Part shown: piece by piece, positions 26,393 to 35,015 of the stretch
Numbering within the stretch: the stretch's first letter is position 1
How the letters are laid out: every line of letters begins with the position of its first letter
DNA from: JAJCYL01 sp963664285
GTDB lineage: Bacteria; Bacteroidota; Bacteroidia; Cytophagales; Cyclobacteriaceae
Assembly (NCBI GenBank): GCA_963664285.2
Contig: CAXXNX010000056.1
Span: forward strand, 1-64,000
Direction: 5' to 3'
DNA: 64,000 bases
Translations under genes and position numbers: made by a program
The notes under the pieces: generated by a model
Database searches by the model: none
What the model saw: only the letters and a program-made list of their open reading frames with translations
What the model was told of the DNA's origin: nothing

Positions 26393-27269
26393 CAGAAAGA
26401 GAATAGCAGAGAGTAAATCGCCAATTCTGTTGACTGGAACAGGAAGATGCGGGACAACTATACTTGCCCAGATACTTAGCCATCAGCCCGAATTTCTGTA
26501 TGTTGAGGAACCGAACTTTATAACTGACCTATTTCTACCATTCCAGATTGGTCAATTAAACCGTGATCAATTTCTATCTGGATTACACCATGAAGGATGG
26601 CGTGGGCCAATGAAGTTTTGTCGAACGATGTCGGAAATGTATCCAGCAATATTTGGAGATGATGGTTGTATGCCAATTCGTCCCTACATGCGGGAACGTA
26701 TGCTCAAGGTTATTGAGCAAAGCGGCGAATCAAACTCGCAACAAAGATTAGATATTATTAAAATTGTATTGTACCAGATAATAAGGCAAACCTGTTTTGT
26801 GGCAGGACGACCAATATGGTTTGTCAAGCAACCAAGTGCGATTATATTTTGGCGCGAATTGCTTCATTTTTGGCCCGATTTGAAGATTATTCATCTTACT
26901 CGACGGCTTGAATTCGTTGTGCAATCAAGATTGAAAAGAGGATATCAATCTAGTTTCGAAGATGCCTTACATGTTTGTGAAACCCGCCTGCGATCCGTTG
27001 CGAAAGCTTGGGAGACACTGCCTGCAGGAACCATCTGCAATATAAGTATTGAAGGAATAACCGCCTCACCTCAAGAAGGAATAGATACAATTTTCTGCTT
27101 TCTTGGTTTAACACCTAATAAAGCAGTTGTTGATGCAGTAAGTGTATTGAATGAAACAGCTCTATACCGCTCAGGAAAGCCCTCGGACCTTTTCCAACCC
27201 AAGGAACTAGTAGTTATGTCAAATTTACGTGGAGAAATAAATAGTGTTTTCGGAGAGATATATGTATGA
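26382..27269 (+). CDS. PAPS-dependent sulfotransferase
   Basis: 295 residues. The 5'-phosphosulfate loop is LLTGTGRCGTTILAQIL at the N-terminus, followed by QPEFLYVEEPNF. A 3'-phosphate-binding strand appears around KIIHLTRRLEFVVQSR. It would move sulfate from PAPS to a sugar or lipid hydroxyl. No membrane segment. It overlaps the deacetylase upstream and the next gene by 4 bp (ATGA), so the genes form one operon; the sulfated product is unknown. Confidence 0.83.
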   Translation: MQNSRKRIAESKSPILLTGTGRCGTTILAQILSHQPEFLYVEEPNFITDLFLPFQIGQLNRDQFLSGLHHEGWRGPMKFCRTMSEMYPAIFGDDGCMPIRPYMRERMLKVIEQSGESNSQQRLDIIKIVLYQIIRQTCFVAGRPIWFVKQPSAIIFWRELLHFWPDLKIIHLTRRLEFVVQSRLKRGYQSSFEDALHVCETRLRSVAKAWETLPAGTICNISIEGITASPQEGIDTIFCFLGLTPNKAVVDAVSVLNETALYRSGKPSDLFQPKELVVMSNLRGEINSVFGEIYV

Positions 27270-28099
27270 AATCAACAGGTCCAATGAATTGTTATTCAAG
27301 AGTTGTGTTTTTGGGTGGAAGTATGGCTCGAGCAAGCGTGAGAATACGTTATATACAAATATCGGAAGCTCTCGGCTGTGACTATTTATTGGATGTTTCG
27401 GATATAGAGCAAGTGCCGAAAGACAAACATGTATTTGTATGTGTTAAACCGGATTTTTCAAAAAAAGATTTGACAGAACTATCAAAACGAGGTGCTGTCG
27501 TCTGGGATGTCCATGATTTTTTGCCTCCAAGTGAGGGAGTTGATTTGTACATTGTTGGTAGCAAAACCACTGCTGAGGAGCTTTGTTATCTGAGACCGAT
27601 GCAGATCATTCCTCAGCATCACTGTAACTTCTCTGAAATCCCAAACCGACCAGATGGGGTGAGAAAACCCGCTTGGATAGGCCGCCCCTTTTGGTGTCCA
27701 GATTTTGATGGTTTGGACGTAGATGTTTACAATGCGAATAAGCTACATTTGGAAGCAGTAATTGCCGCATATCGACATATGGGAATATGCCTCAATGTTC
27801 GACGTCAATGCTCGGAGGCGGAGTTTCATGTTAGAATTAACGACGGCATCAAACTTATAAACTGTATGGCATTTGGTATTCCATCTGTGTCAAGTAAAGA
27901 ACCTGCTTATTGCGAGTACGGCGAAGGTTGTACAATATTTGTGAAAAAAAATGATATCATGGATGCTGTTCGTTCCTTACAGACGGACGATATTCTTTAT
28001 AACGAAATCCGTATGCAAGGCTTGAAACATAGCAAACAGTTCCACCTTAGGCGAATCCTTCCTCTCTACAGAAATCTCTTGGACGACTTGCTTTCATGA
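27266..28099 (+). CDS. Glycosyltransferase-like protein
   Basis: 277 residues in an ATGA overlap with the sulfotransferase. The N-terminus (VVFLGGSMARASVRIRYIQI) and the C-terminal half, with INDGIKLINCMAFGIPSVSS followed by an acidic EPAY, resemble the donor domain of GT-B enzymes. The protein is shorter than a full GT4, and the N-terminal domain seems reduced. A role in the same glycan pathway is inferred from the operon. Confidence 0.55.
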   Translation: MKSTGPMNCYSRVVFLGGSMARASVRIRYIQISEALGCDYLLDVSDIEQVPKDKHVFVCVKPDFSKKDLTELSKRGAVVWDVHDFLPPSEGVDLYIVGSKTTAEELCYLRPMQIIPQHHCNFSEIPNRPDGVRKPAWIGRPFWCPDFDGLDVDVYNANKLHLEAVIAAYRHMGICLNVRRQCSEAEFHVRINDGIKLINCMAFGIPSVSSKEPAYCEYGEGCTIFVKKNDIMDAVRSLQTDDILYNEIRMQGLKHSKQFHLRRILPLYRNLLDDLLS

Positions 28100-28268
28100 T
28101 GGTGTAAACTATACTTCGTCCGGAATAAAACGATGAGAGGAATAAGAAACCTATTTTTAGAAATTCTGAATTTCGTATAAAGATATCCTACACTCCAGTA
28201 TGTGAGAAATCCTTTGGAATTACTGATAATTCGAACATATTTATCCTTTCTGGATTATAACTTTATAG

Positions 28269-29502
28269 ATGGAAAACATCTTGGAGGATCATATGAATTG
28301 TAAGAAATGCGAAAAGTATGAATGGCCCGATTGGCAACAAGCAAAAATATATACCAATAAATATGGTAAAGAATTTACCGATAAAGATGGTAAAGATGCA
28401 TGTGTTTTCCACGCTGCATGCAATCAAAAAAATGAGATTATTGATCAATTTAACAATGATGTTTTCGATCTTATTAGGAGGATCCCAAAAGAAAAAGAGA
28501 AATGCTATCTAAACGGTACCGAGTTCCCAGGTGATATCGATTTTGGTGTATTCAAAAAAGGAAGCCCTCTTCCTAATATACTCTTTCAACTACGCGGAAT
28601 TCTGGGGGGAATCGGTCTTCAAAGACATCAGATTCGGAGAGGCTGTATCTTTTTACTGGACACATTTCCATAAGAAAGCCGACTTCAGCAAGGTAAAATT
28701 CGAGGGCGATGCCTCGTTTATCGAAACTATTTTCGCACAAGAAATAGAATTTGAGAAAGCTACGTTTGAAAAGATAACTATCTTTGATGGCTGCAAATTC
28801 AATAAACAAGCCTCATTTTTTCGTATCCGTCTTATCAAGGATTTACGCTTCATTGACATAGAGTGTAACTCGATTATAAATGCCAATTTCCTAGAAACAC
28901 CAATTGAAAATGCTCGTTTTCAAAATATTAAATGGCAGAGGGACGGTGGTGGTGAAGATGCTCGCTATAAAATTCCGCAAGAGGATGATACATCGAAATT
29001 AATGGCTGTCGCTGAGTTTTATCGACAAATGAAACGCAAGAACAAGGAGGAGTACCATGAAACCGACACTTCACTTTGGCACTTCGCGGAAAAGGAAACT
29101 CAACTTAAGTATCTTATTAAACCACTTTTGCCAATCTCATTTCGATCGATATTTATTTTGCTGTACAAAATTTTCAGTTTTCGATTTATATTTCTTTTGC
29201 TGTACAAAATTTTTAGTGGCTACGGTGAGTCCCCTCGCCGTGCTTTGATTTGGCTATTCATTCTTATCACTGTGCCGTTTCTCGTTCTTGCCGCCCCTCT
29301 CTTACCGTCGTTTATTGCTCATGCTGACTTAGCAGTATTCAAAAATACCTTGACATCATGGATGTACTACCTCCCTTTAACAAAATCAGATATCGACAGT
29401 CCAACTTGGCTTGAAACCCTACTAAGACTCACTAGCAAACTTTTCATTACCATACAATCAGTATTGTTTGGTTTCGCGCTTCGCAACAAATTCAGAAGGT
29501 AA
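28269..29502 (+). pseudogene. Pentapeptide-type repeat membrane protein, frameshifted
   Basis: Two overlapping frames (28269-28673, then 28531-29502) together give one protein. The N-terminus has a cysteine/tryptophan motif (MNCKKCEKYEWPDW). The middle is a run of pentapeptide-like units with F every fifth position (ADFSKVKFEGDASF, then IEFEKATFEKITIF). The C-terminal ~150 residues have three hydrophobic helices. The shift lies between about 28555 and 28590. The shape resembles pentapeptide-repeat/channel-like membrane proteins of unknown function. The shift may be a sequencing error. Confidence 0.65.
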
Positions 29503-29639
29503 ATCGCAAAGGTGAATCGAAAAGAAGTTGATTTTTAGATGCCAAGGGATATGTCCCCCACATTTTTTCAAATATGATCCTAAAATGACAACAATTGACC
29601 TCTGCTTAGCATTATTGCGTGCAAATTGCGTGCAAATAA

Positions 29640-29673
29640 AAAGGCAGCCACGAATATTAACTCGTAACTGCCT
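29640..29673. terminator. Stem-loop next to tRNA-Asn
   Basis: AGGCAG and CTGCCT enclose an inner ACGA/TCGT pair with a short loop; T- and A-rich flanks make it work as a terminator on either strand, most likely for the minus-strand tRNA-Asn. Two direct copies of TTGCGTGCAAA precede it. Confidence 0.55.
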
Positions 29674-29684
29674 GATTATCAAAG

Positions 29685-29758
29685 CTCCCCCTCTTGGACT
29701 CGAACCAAGGACCTACTGATTAACAGTCAGCCGCTCTAACCAACTGAGCTAAGGGGGA
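29685..29758 (-). tRNA. tRNA-Asn (GTT)
   Basis: 74 nt, reads TCCCCCTTAGCTCAG at the 5' end with a matching AGGGGGA acceptor strand and G discriminator. The anticodon loop CTGTTAA gives anticodon GTT. The GGTTCGAGTCC T-arm is present. CCA is not encoded. Confidence 0.95.
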
Positions 29759-29980
29759 GTATCCGATCTGAAAAACGGAGTGCAATATTAGTAGACAACC
29801 TGCTTTTCTACAATAGCGCATCGCAAAATTCTTATTACGAATCGGCAAGAGTTCACCTCGAGGAATTAGAACCAGAAGGTTAATAGGATTCTAACAAGAA
29901 AATGCGAGGGGTCTATAGAAAAAGTGGCTGCTAAGGTCAACCTCTGCGACTACCTGCCTAGTCTGGACTTGCCGTAAGTA

Positions 29981-31364
29981 TTAATCACTGCCAGCATTCT
30001 TATCGGCAATCTTTTTCAGCTCACTATCAATAAAGGCCCTGTCTAACCACCGACCTCTTAACATCACACCCTGGATTTGCTTCATATTGGCTATGTCATT
30101 CAAAGGGTTAGAGTTGAGAAGAATAAGGTCTGCGCTTGCGCCCTCACTTACCTGGCCAAAATCACCTTCGCGATCAAAAAATTTAGCAACATTGGCAGTA
30201 CCCGCCTTTAGCACATCATAGGGTGTCAAACCCGCATCAATCATTCCCTGCATCTCATGCTGAATAGAAAAACCGGGAACATTGAAAACCTGGGGTGCAT
30301 CAGAGCCAAGTAGCAAGCCATATCCCTTATCATTCAGAGCTTTTATAAGCTTTCTGCGCATATTGTTAAATGTCTCCCACTGGCTTGCATTATATTCTTC
30401 GTTATTGAGCATATTATTTTTGGCACTAGCCCAATTATTAATGGTGGATTGTGGCAGGTATTTCATCTCCTGCTGGGAAGTGTACTTCTCAGCAGGTGTT
30501 GGTGAAGCCCAGCGGTCGAAAAGTGTTTGAGTAGGTACCACCCCACACCTTGTGTTCGACGGTCATCGCAATCAGATCATCAATTAGCGATTCATCCAAA
30601 TCGTAAGCAAAGCTCATTCCAAAGAAATCATTCCTGGTAACGTCCAAACCCTTTTCCGGAGGTACTAAACCTCTAATAAAGCCGTCCACATGATCGATCG
30701 ATCCATACTTGGATACCATCGCGTGCCGCACACCTACTTCGACCGGAACATGACCGCTATAGCCAATACCTACTTCATTGGCAGTAACGATCATGGCGTC
30801 AAACACATCAAGCTTAATGCCCGGATGAATTTTCAAAAAATCATAACCGGCCCGTTTATGTGCCCTCACTAGTGAATCTGCCATTTCCTCCGTGGGAACG
30901 GAATTTCCATTCATAGAAGGGCTGGAAGTCCAGATAGTGGGCCCCAAAACTTTATCATTTAAAACATCTTCTCTCAACTGAAGATGAGAAGGATGTCCCA
31001 GCATTCCCCTGATAGTAGTAATACCATTCGACAGGTAAAGAAACAGCACATCATTCACATCAAGAGAAGATTCCGGATTGGGAATATGGGCATGCATCTC
31101 TGCTATTCCCGGAACCAAGTATTTACCGGCTCCATTGATCACTGTGGATTTACTCCCTTTATTTACTTCATTGGCAGCTGCAATTCTATGGATCTTACCA
31201 TCCCTGACAATCACCGATTGACCTTCGATCACTGCTTCTGAAGTCATTGGTATAACATTGACATTTTCGAATATGGTCTGTTCAACATCTTGCTCTTGTG
31301 TAGAAGCCGGTTGGCAGGAATAGAAACATACAGGAATTATTAGTAAAATAATCTGCGATAGCAT
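29981..31364 (-). pseudogene. Amidohydrolase lipoprotein, frameshifted
   Basis: Two frames (30489-31364 and 29981-30541) form one ~460-residue amidohydrolase. An extra base in the C4 run at 30541-30544 separates them (KVW then VVPTQTLFDRW across the shift). The signal peptide ends in a lipobox (CFYSCQPA), so it would be an outer-membrane or periplasmic lipoprotein. Metal-site marks are AEMHAHIP (HxH), a lysine in LKIHPG, GYSGHVP, SIDHVDG and the late LGSDAPQVF aspartate. This is the imidazolonepropionase-like/peptidase type. IS30 copies lie just upstream of the start. The frameshift may be a consensus error. Confidence 0.8.
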
Positions 31365-31366
31365 TT

Positions 31367-31450
31367 TGTAAGTTCAAGTAATAAGTGCAATTTTCCTTTG
31401 TAGCACTTTGTAAGTTCAAGTAATAAGTGCAATTTTCCTTTGTAGCACTT
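31367..31450. repeat. 42-bp direct duplication at the IS30 end
   Basis: TTGTAAGTTCAAGTAATAAG and the following 22 bases occur twice in a row with a 42-bp period. The unit contains the IS30 right terminal repeat, so the element end is present twice beside the amidohydrolase start codon. Confidence 0.85.
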
Positions 31451-32519
31451 GCTTTGCGTTTAGGTAATTAAATTTTCTAACAGGGCGTTCATTGATTTTG
31501 TTTTCAACAACTTTGATTTGCTCCTCTGTAACAAATCTAATATCTGTTTTCTTAGGATAAAACCTTCTGATTACCCCAATCCTATTTTCAACTGTCCCTT
31601 TATCCTGACTAGTATAGGGACGAGTGAAATAGGCATCCACATCAAGGGATTGAGCAATCAACTCATGTTTAGAAAATGCCATATCATTATCAAAAGTGAG
31701 TGTTTCCAGTTTGTGTTTATCCTGAGAGAGTTCCTCCACAATAGCTTCGGCCATTTGATCGGCATTTTTACTGTGCATCTTTCTGATTCTGGTAAAAAGA
31801 CTTGCTCGGTCTGTCATCACCAACAAAGAGCCTTTGTGGTTTTTACCCATCATTGAAATCGACTTCTATATCTCCCAATCGTTCCCTTTTGTTAATGATC
31901 TGGGGTCGCTGTTCAATTGATACCCTATTCGGGATAATACCTCTACGATCTTTTCTGTTTCCTCGTTTGTGCCTTCGTTTGCCATGTTTTAGATATGTGT
32001 ATAGTTGTTTGTATTCTTGGTTCTCCTGGTGGTTGGTGTGCTTACATTCCCATATCCATTGGTAAATCCATTCATGGCTAAGTGGACATTCTCTCGTTTT
32101 CTTTCCCTGATGGCTGATCAATTCAGGACTCCATCTATCTTCTTGGAGCCGGTTAACTATCCAGTCTTTCATGGGTTTGGTGAAAATCACTCTTTTTGGC
32201 TTTTCTTGATGACGAAGATTGGTCCTCCTTTGTGCATTTGCTGTTCGATAGACACCAGCTCCCCTACCTCTTGAACCCACATTTCGCTTAAGCTCACGTG
32301 AGATCGTAGACGGGTGAAAATGAACGATACAGGCAATCTCCTTTTGAGTAGCTCCTGTTTTCAATAATGCTTCAATTTGATACCTTTGATCAATACTGAG
32401 ATGTGTGTAGTTTTTTGACATTTTGCAATCCAAAGATTGCACTGCTCAGGCAATTGAAGGATGAAAAAGCCCTTAAAAGCTTTTTCATCCTTCAATTGCA
32501 CTTATTAGTTGATCTCAGC
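31411..32519 (-). mobile_element. IS30-family element, tandem copy 1
   Basis: Bounded by TTCAAGTAATAAGTGCAATT on the left and the complement of GATCAACTAATAAGTGCAAT on the right, with the internal palindrome near 32455-32500. The second copy starts directly after it. Its transposase gene is frameshifted. Confidence 0.85.
31416..32442 (-). pseudogene. IS30-family transposase, frameshifted
   Basis: One extra base at about 31855 (CATTGAAATCGAC versus CATTAAATCGAC in the next copy) splits the gene into a 199-codon N-terminal part with the helix-turn-helix and a 145-codon C-terminal integrase-core part. Apart from this it is nearly identical to the neighbouring copy and has the natural C-terminus (NAKQVLQRKIALIT). 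Confidence 0.9.
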
Positions 32520-33513
32520 CTTGCTTTGCGTTTAGGTAATTAAATTTTCTAACAGGGCGTTCATTGATTTTGTTTTCAACAACTTTGATTTGCTCCTCTG
32601 TAACAAATCTAATATCTGTTTTCTTAGGATAAAACCTTCTGATTACCCCAATCCTATTTTCAACTGTCCCTTTATCCTGACTAGTATAGGGACGAGTGAA
32701 ATAGGCATCCACATCAAGGGATTGAGCAATCAACTCATGTTTAGAAAATGCCATATCATTATCAAAAGTGAGTGTTTCCAGTTTGTGTTTATCCTGAGAG
32801 AGTTCCTCCACAATAGCTTCGGCCATTTGATCGGCATTTTTACTGTGCATCTTTCTGATTCTGGTAAAAAGACTTGCTCGGTCTGTCATCACCAACAAAG
32901 AGCCTTTGTGGTTTTTACCCATCATTAAATCGACTTCTATATCTCCCAATCGTTCCCTTTTGTTAATGATCTGGGGTCGCTGTTCAATTGATACCCTATT
33001 CGGGATAATACCTCTACGATCTTTTCTGTTTCCTCGTTTGCGCCTTCGTTTGCCATGTTTTAGATATGTGTATAGTTGTTTGTATTCTTGGTTCTCCTGG
33101 TGGTTGGTGTGCTTACATTCCCATATCCATTGGTAAATCCATTCATGGCTAAGTGGACATTCTCTCGTTTTCTTTCCCTGATGGCTGATCAATTCAGGAC
33201 TCCATCTATCTTCTTGGAGCCGGTTAACTATCCAGTCTTTCATGGGTTTGGTGAAAATCACTCTTTTTGGCTTTTCTTGATGACGAAGATTGGTCCTCCT
33301 TTGTGCATTTGCTGTTCGATAGACACCAGCTCCCCTACCTCTTGAACCCACATTTCGCTTAAGCTCACGTGAGATCGTAGATGGGTGAAAATGAACGATA
33401 CAGGCAATCTCCTTTTGAGTAGCTCCTGTTTTCAATAATGCTTCAATTTGATACCTTTGATCAATACTGAGATGTGTGTAGTTTTTTGACATTTTGCAAT
33501 CCAAAGATTGCAC
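32515..33513 (-). CDS. IS30-family transposase
   Basis: 332 residues: N-terminal helix-turn-helix (TQKEIACIVHFHPSTISREL), then a DDE integrase core with GDIEVDLMMGKNHKG (first Asp), TFDNDMAFSKHE (second Asp) and DKGTVENRIGVIRRFYPK (Glu). The frame is open throughout. The last codons run into the neighbouring copy, so the natural tail of ~12 residues is replaced by a Gly and stop. It could be active in trans. Confidence 0.9.
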   Translation of the reverse strand: MQSLDCKMSKNYTHLSIDQRYQIEALLKTGATQKEIACIVHFHPSTISRELKRNVGSRGRGAGVYRTANAQRRTNLRHQEKPKRVIFTKPMKDWIVNRLQEDRWSPELISHQGKKTRECPLSHEWIYQWIWECKHTNHQENQEYKQLYTYLKHGKRRRKRGNRKDRRGIIPNRVSIEQRPQIINKRERLGDIEVDLMMGKNHKGSLLVMTDRASLFTRIRKMHSKNADQMAEAIVEELSQDKHKLETLTFDNDMAFSKHELIAQSLDVDAYFTRPYTSQDKGTVENRIGVIRRFYPKKTDIRFVTEEQIKVVENKINERPVRKFNYLNAKQG

Positions 33514-33590
33514 TGCTCAGGCAATTGAAGGATGAAAAAGCCCTTAAAAGCTTTTTCATCCTTCAATTGCACTTATTAGTTGATCTCAGC
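32520..33590 (-). mobile_element. IS30-family element, tandem copy 2 (right end missing)
   Basis: The promoter-side terminal repeat is intact (complement of GCTGAGATCAACTAATAAGT, ending 33590). The opposite end stops within the last codons of the transposase and abuts the first copy, so about 40 bp including that terminal repeat are missing. Confidence 0.85.
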
Positions 33591-33724
33591 TTTTCATCTG
33601 TTTTGATTTAATAAAGAATAAGCAATTAAACTTACAAATAAGCAAAATATCTGGAATATCAATAGCTCGAAACAAAAAAGCCATGCGAGGTCGCATGGCT
33701 GTATAAATAAATCTTAGCGTGTGA

Positions 33725-34255
33725 TTATTGGATGGGGACTGATACTCTGGTGTCATCCCAACTGATGACCAAATCAGCTCCATTACTTGAAGTCTCAAAA
33801 TTCAGTGCCAACTGATCAACTATGGTATCCAATTTTTGTGGAATAATTTTAATTCTTACCACATCTAAGGCATGATTAGGTTCAAACGCTCCCCATTGCC
33901 CCAATTCACTGTTCAACACCACTAACCACTCATCCTTATCCGGAATAGTGTACAACCTGTAACTACCTTTTTCGACTTCCTTGCCCCCAAATCTCACATT
34001 TCCACCAAAGGTGATCTCACTAGCCTCATCAGCTCCTGTTCGCCAATATTGACCATACTTAACCACATTTTCAAATATGGTTCTTCCATTCTTATAGGGT
34101 CTTGAATAGTTAATGTTCAAATCAAGGCTTTCGGTTATAAATGTCGTAGTTGCCTGTGGGCTTATTCTTCTCTCGTTCTCAGTTAAAAACTTGAACGCTA
34201 CAAAACCAATAATACCCATCACACAGATCATTACCACTAAAAATACCCTCTTCAT
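33725..34255 (-). CDS. DUF2911-family protein
   Basis: 176 residues from the ATG at 34255; an upstream in-frame ATG would add 22 residues unlike the family. N-terminal membrane anchor or signal (MKRVFLVVMICVMGIIGFVAF), then the DUF2911 domain: SRPYKNGRTIF, GQYWRTGADEASEITF, GSYRLYTIPDKDEW and the late LVISWDD. A common exported Bacteroidota family of unknown function. Possibly an operon of its own; IS30 copies follow downstream. Confidence 0.85.
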   Translation of the reverse strand: MKRVFLVVMICVMGIIGFVAFKFLTENERRISPQATTTFITESLDLNINYSRPYKNGRTIFENVVKYGQYWRTGADEASEITFGGNVRFGGKEVEKGSYRLYTIPDKDEWLVVLNSELGQWGAFEPNHALDVVRIKIIPQKLDTIVDQLALNFETSSNGADLVISWDDTRVSVPIQ

Positions 34256-34521
34256 CCCACCGTATAATAATAGCTCGTTTTTCAAAACGCAACGTAGCAT
34301 AATTCGTGCCAAATAGCACAATCAATGCAGATATTGCTAATAAAATTGTTCCTGCCACGCATTTTAGAACACGCAAGATCAAGAGACGAAGCCGCGAGAT
34401 ATAAGTAAGCCTGTGGGCAGGACATAATTTTTAGAACGTTCATTACGCTTCAACCTACTGTCTTCCGACTTCAGACATGACCACTAAAATTTTATGTTAT
34501 TTAAATGAGGGATAACTAATC

Positions 34522-34931
34522 TTACATCATTTTCATTGCATGCGGCATTTCCTTCACTTTTCGTTGTAATCGGCCCTGACTGATCGTTTTTTTATCTGAC
34601 ACCATTGCTATCAGATCATCTGTAGCTCTTTTTGAAAACCCTAATCGCATAGCAATGTCCTGGCAAAAGAGGACTTCACCTGGTAACACTTTACCATCTA
34701 CCAGCATCAGCATGATACTCTCGGTAAGGTATTCCACTGATTTTTCATAAGATAAAGCCCCAACGAACCAATGGGTACCGGATCGTTAATTAGTTCATCA
34801 ATAATGCCTGGTTCCACCTTATTTCTTAAACAAATTTTTTCAATGAACTCCCTTTCCTGGTCAGCGAACTCTTTGTCCGCCAGGGCAAGTAACACCAGTA
34901 TCTTTAGCTTCTTTCGCAGAATTTGATTCAT
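34522..34931 (-). pseudogene. TerB-like protein, frameshifted
   Basis: Two frames (34707-34931 and 34522-34737) join into one ~136-residue all-helical protein: LVLLALADKEFADQEREFIE (TerB-like acidic D-E motif) and, after the shift, LMLVDGKVLPGEVLFCQDIA. One base seems to be missing in the C4 run at 34758-34761 (GSLG then ALSYEKSVEYL). It resembles the tellurite-resistance TerB/DUF family. The shift may be a sequencing error. Confidence 0.65.
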
Positions 34932-35015
34932 CTCTGGCCATTCTCAATTTTTGAAGTTACAAAAAATAAATCTGCGGCTAATTATTCATATGAGTTGGTT
35001 GTAAATTGCACTCAT

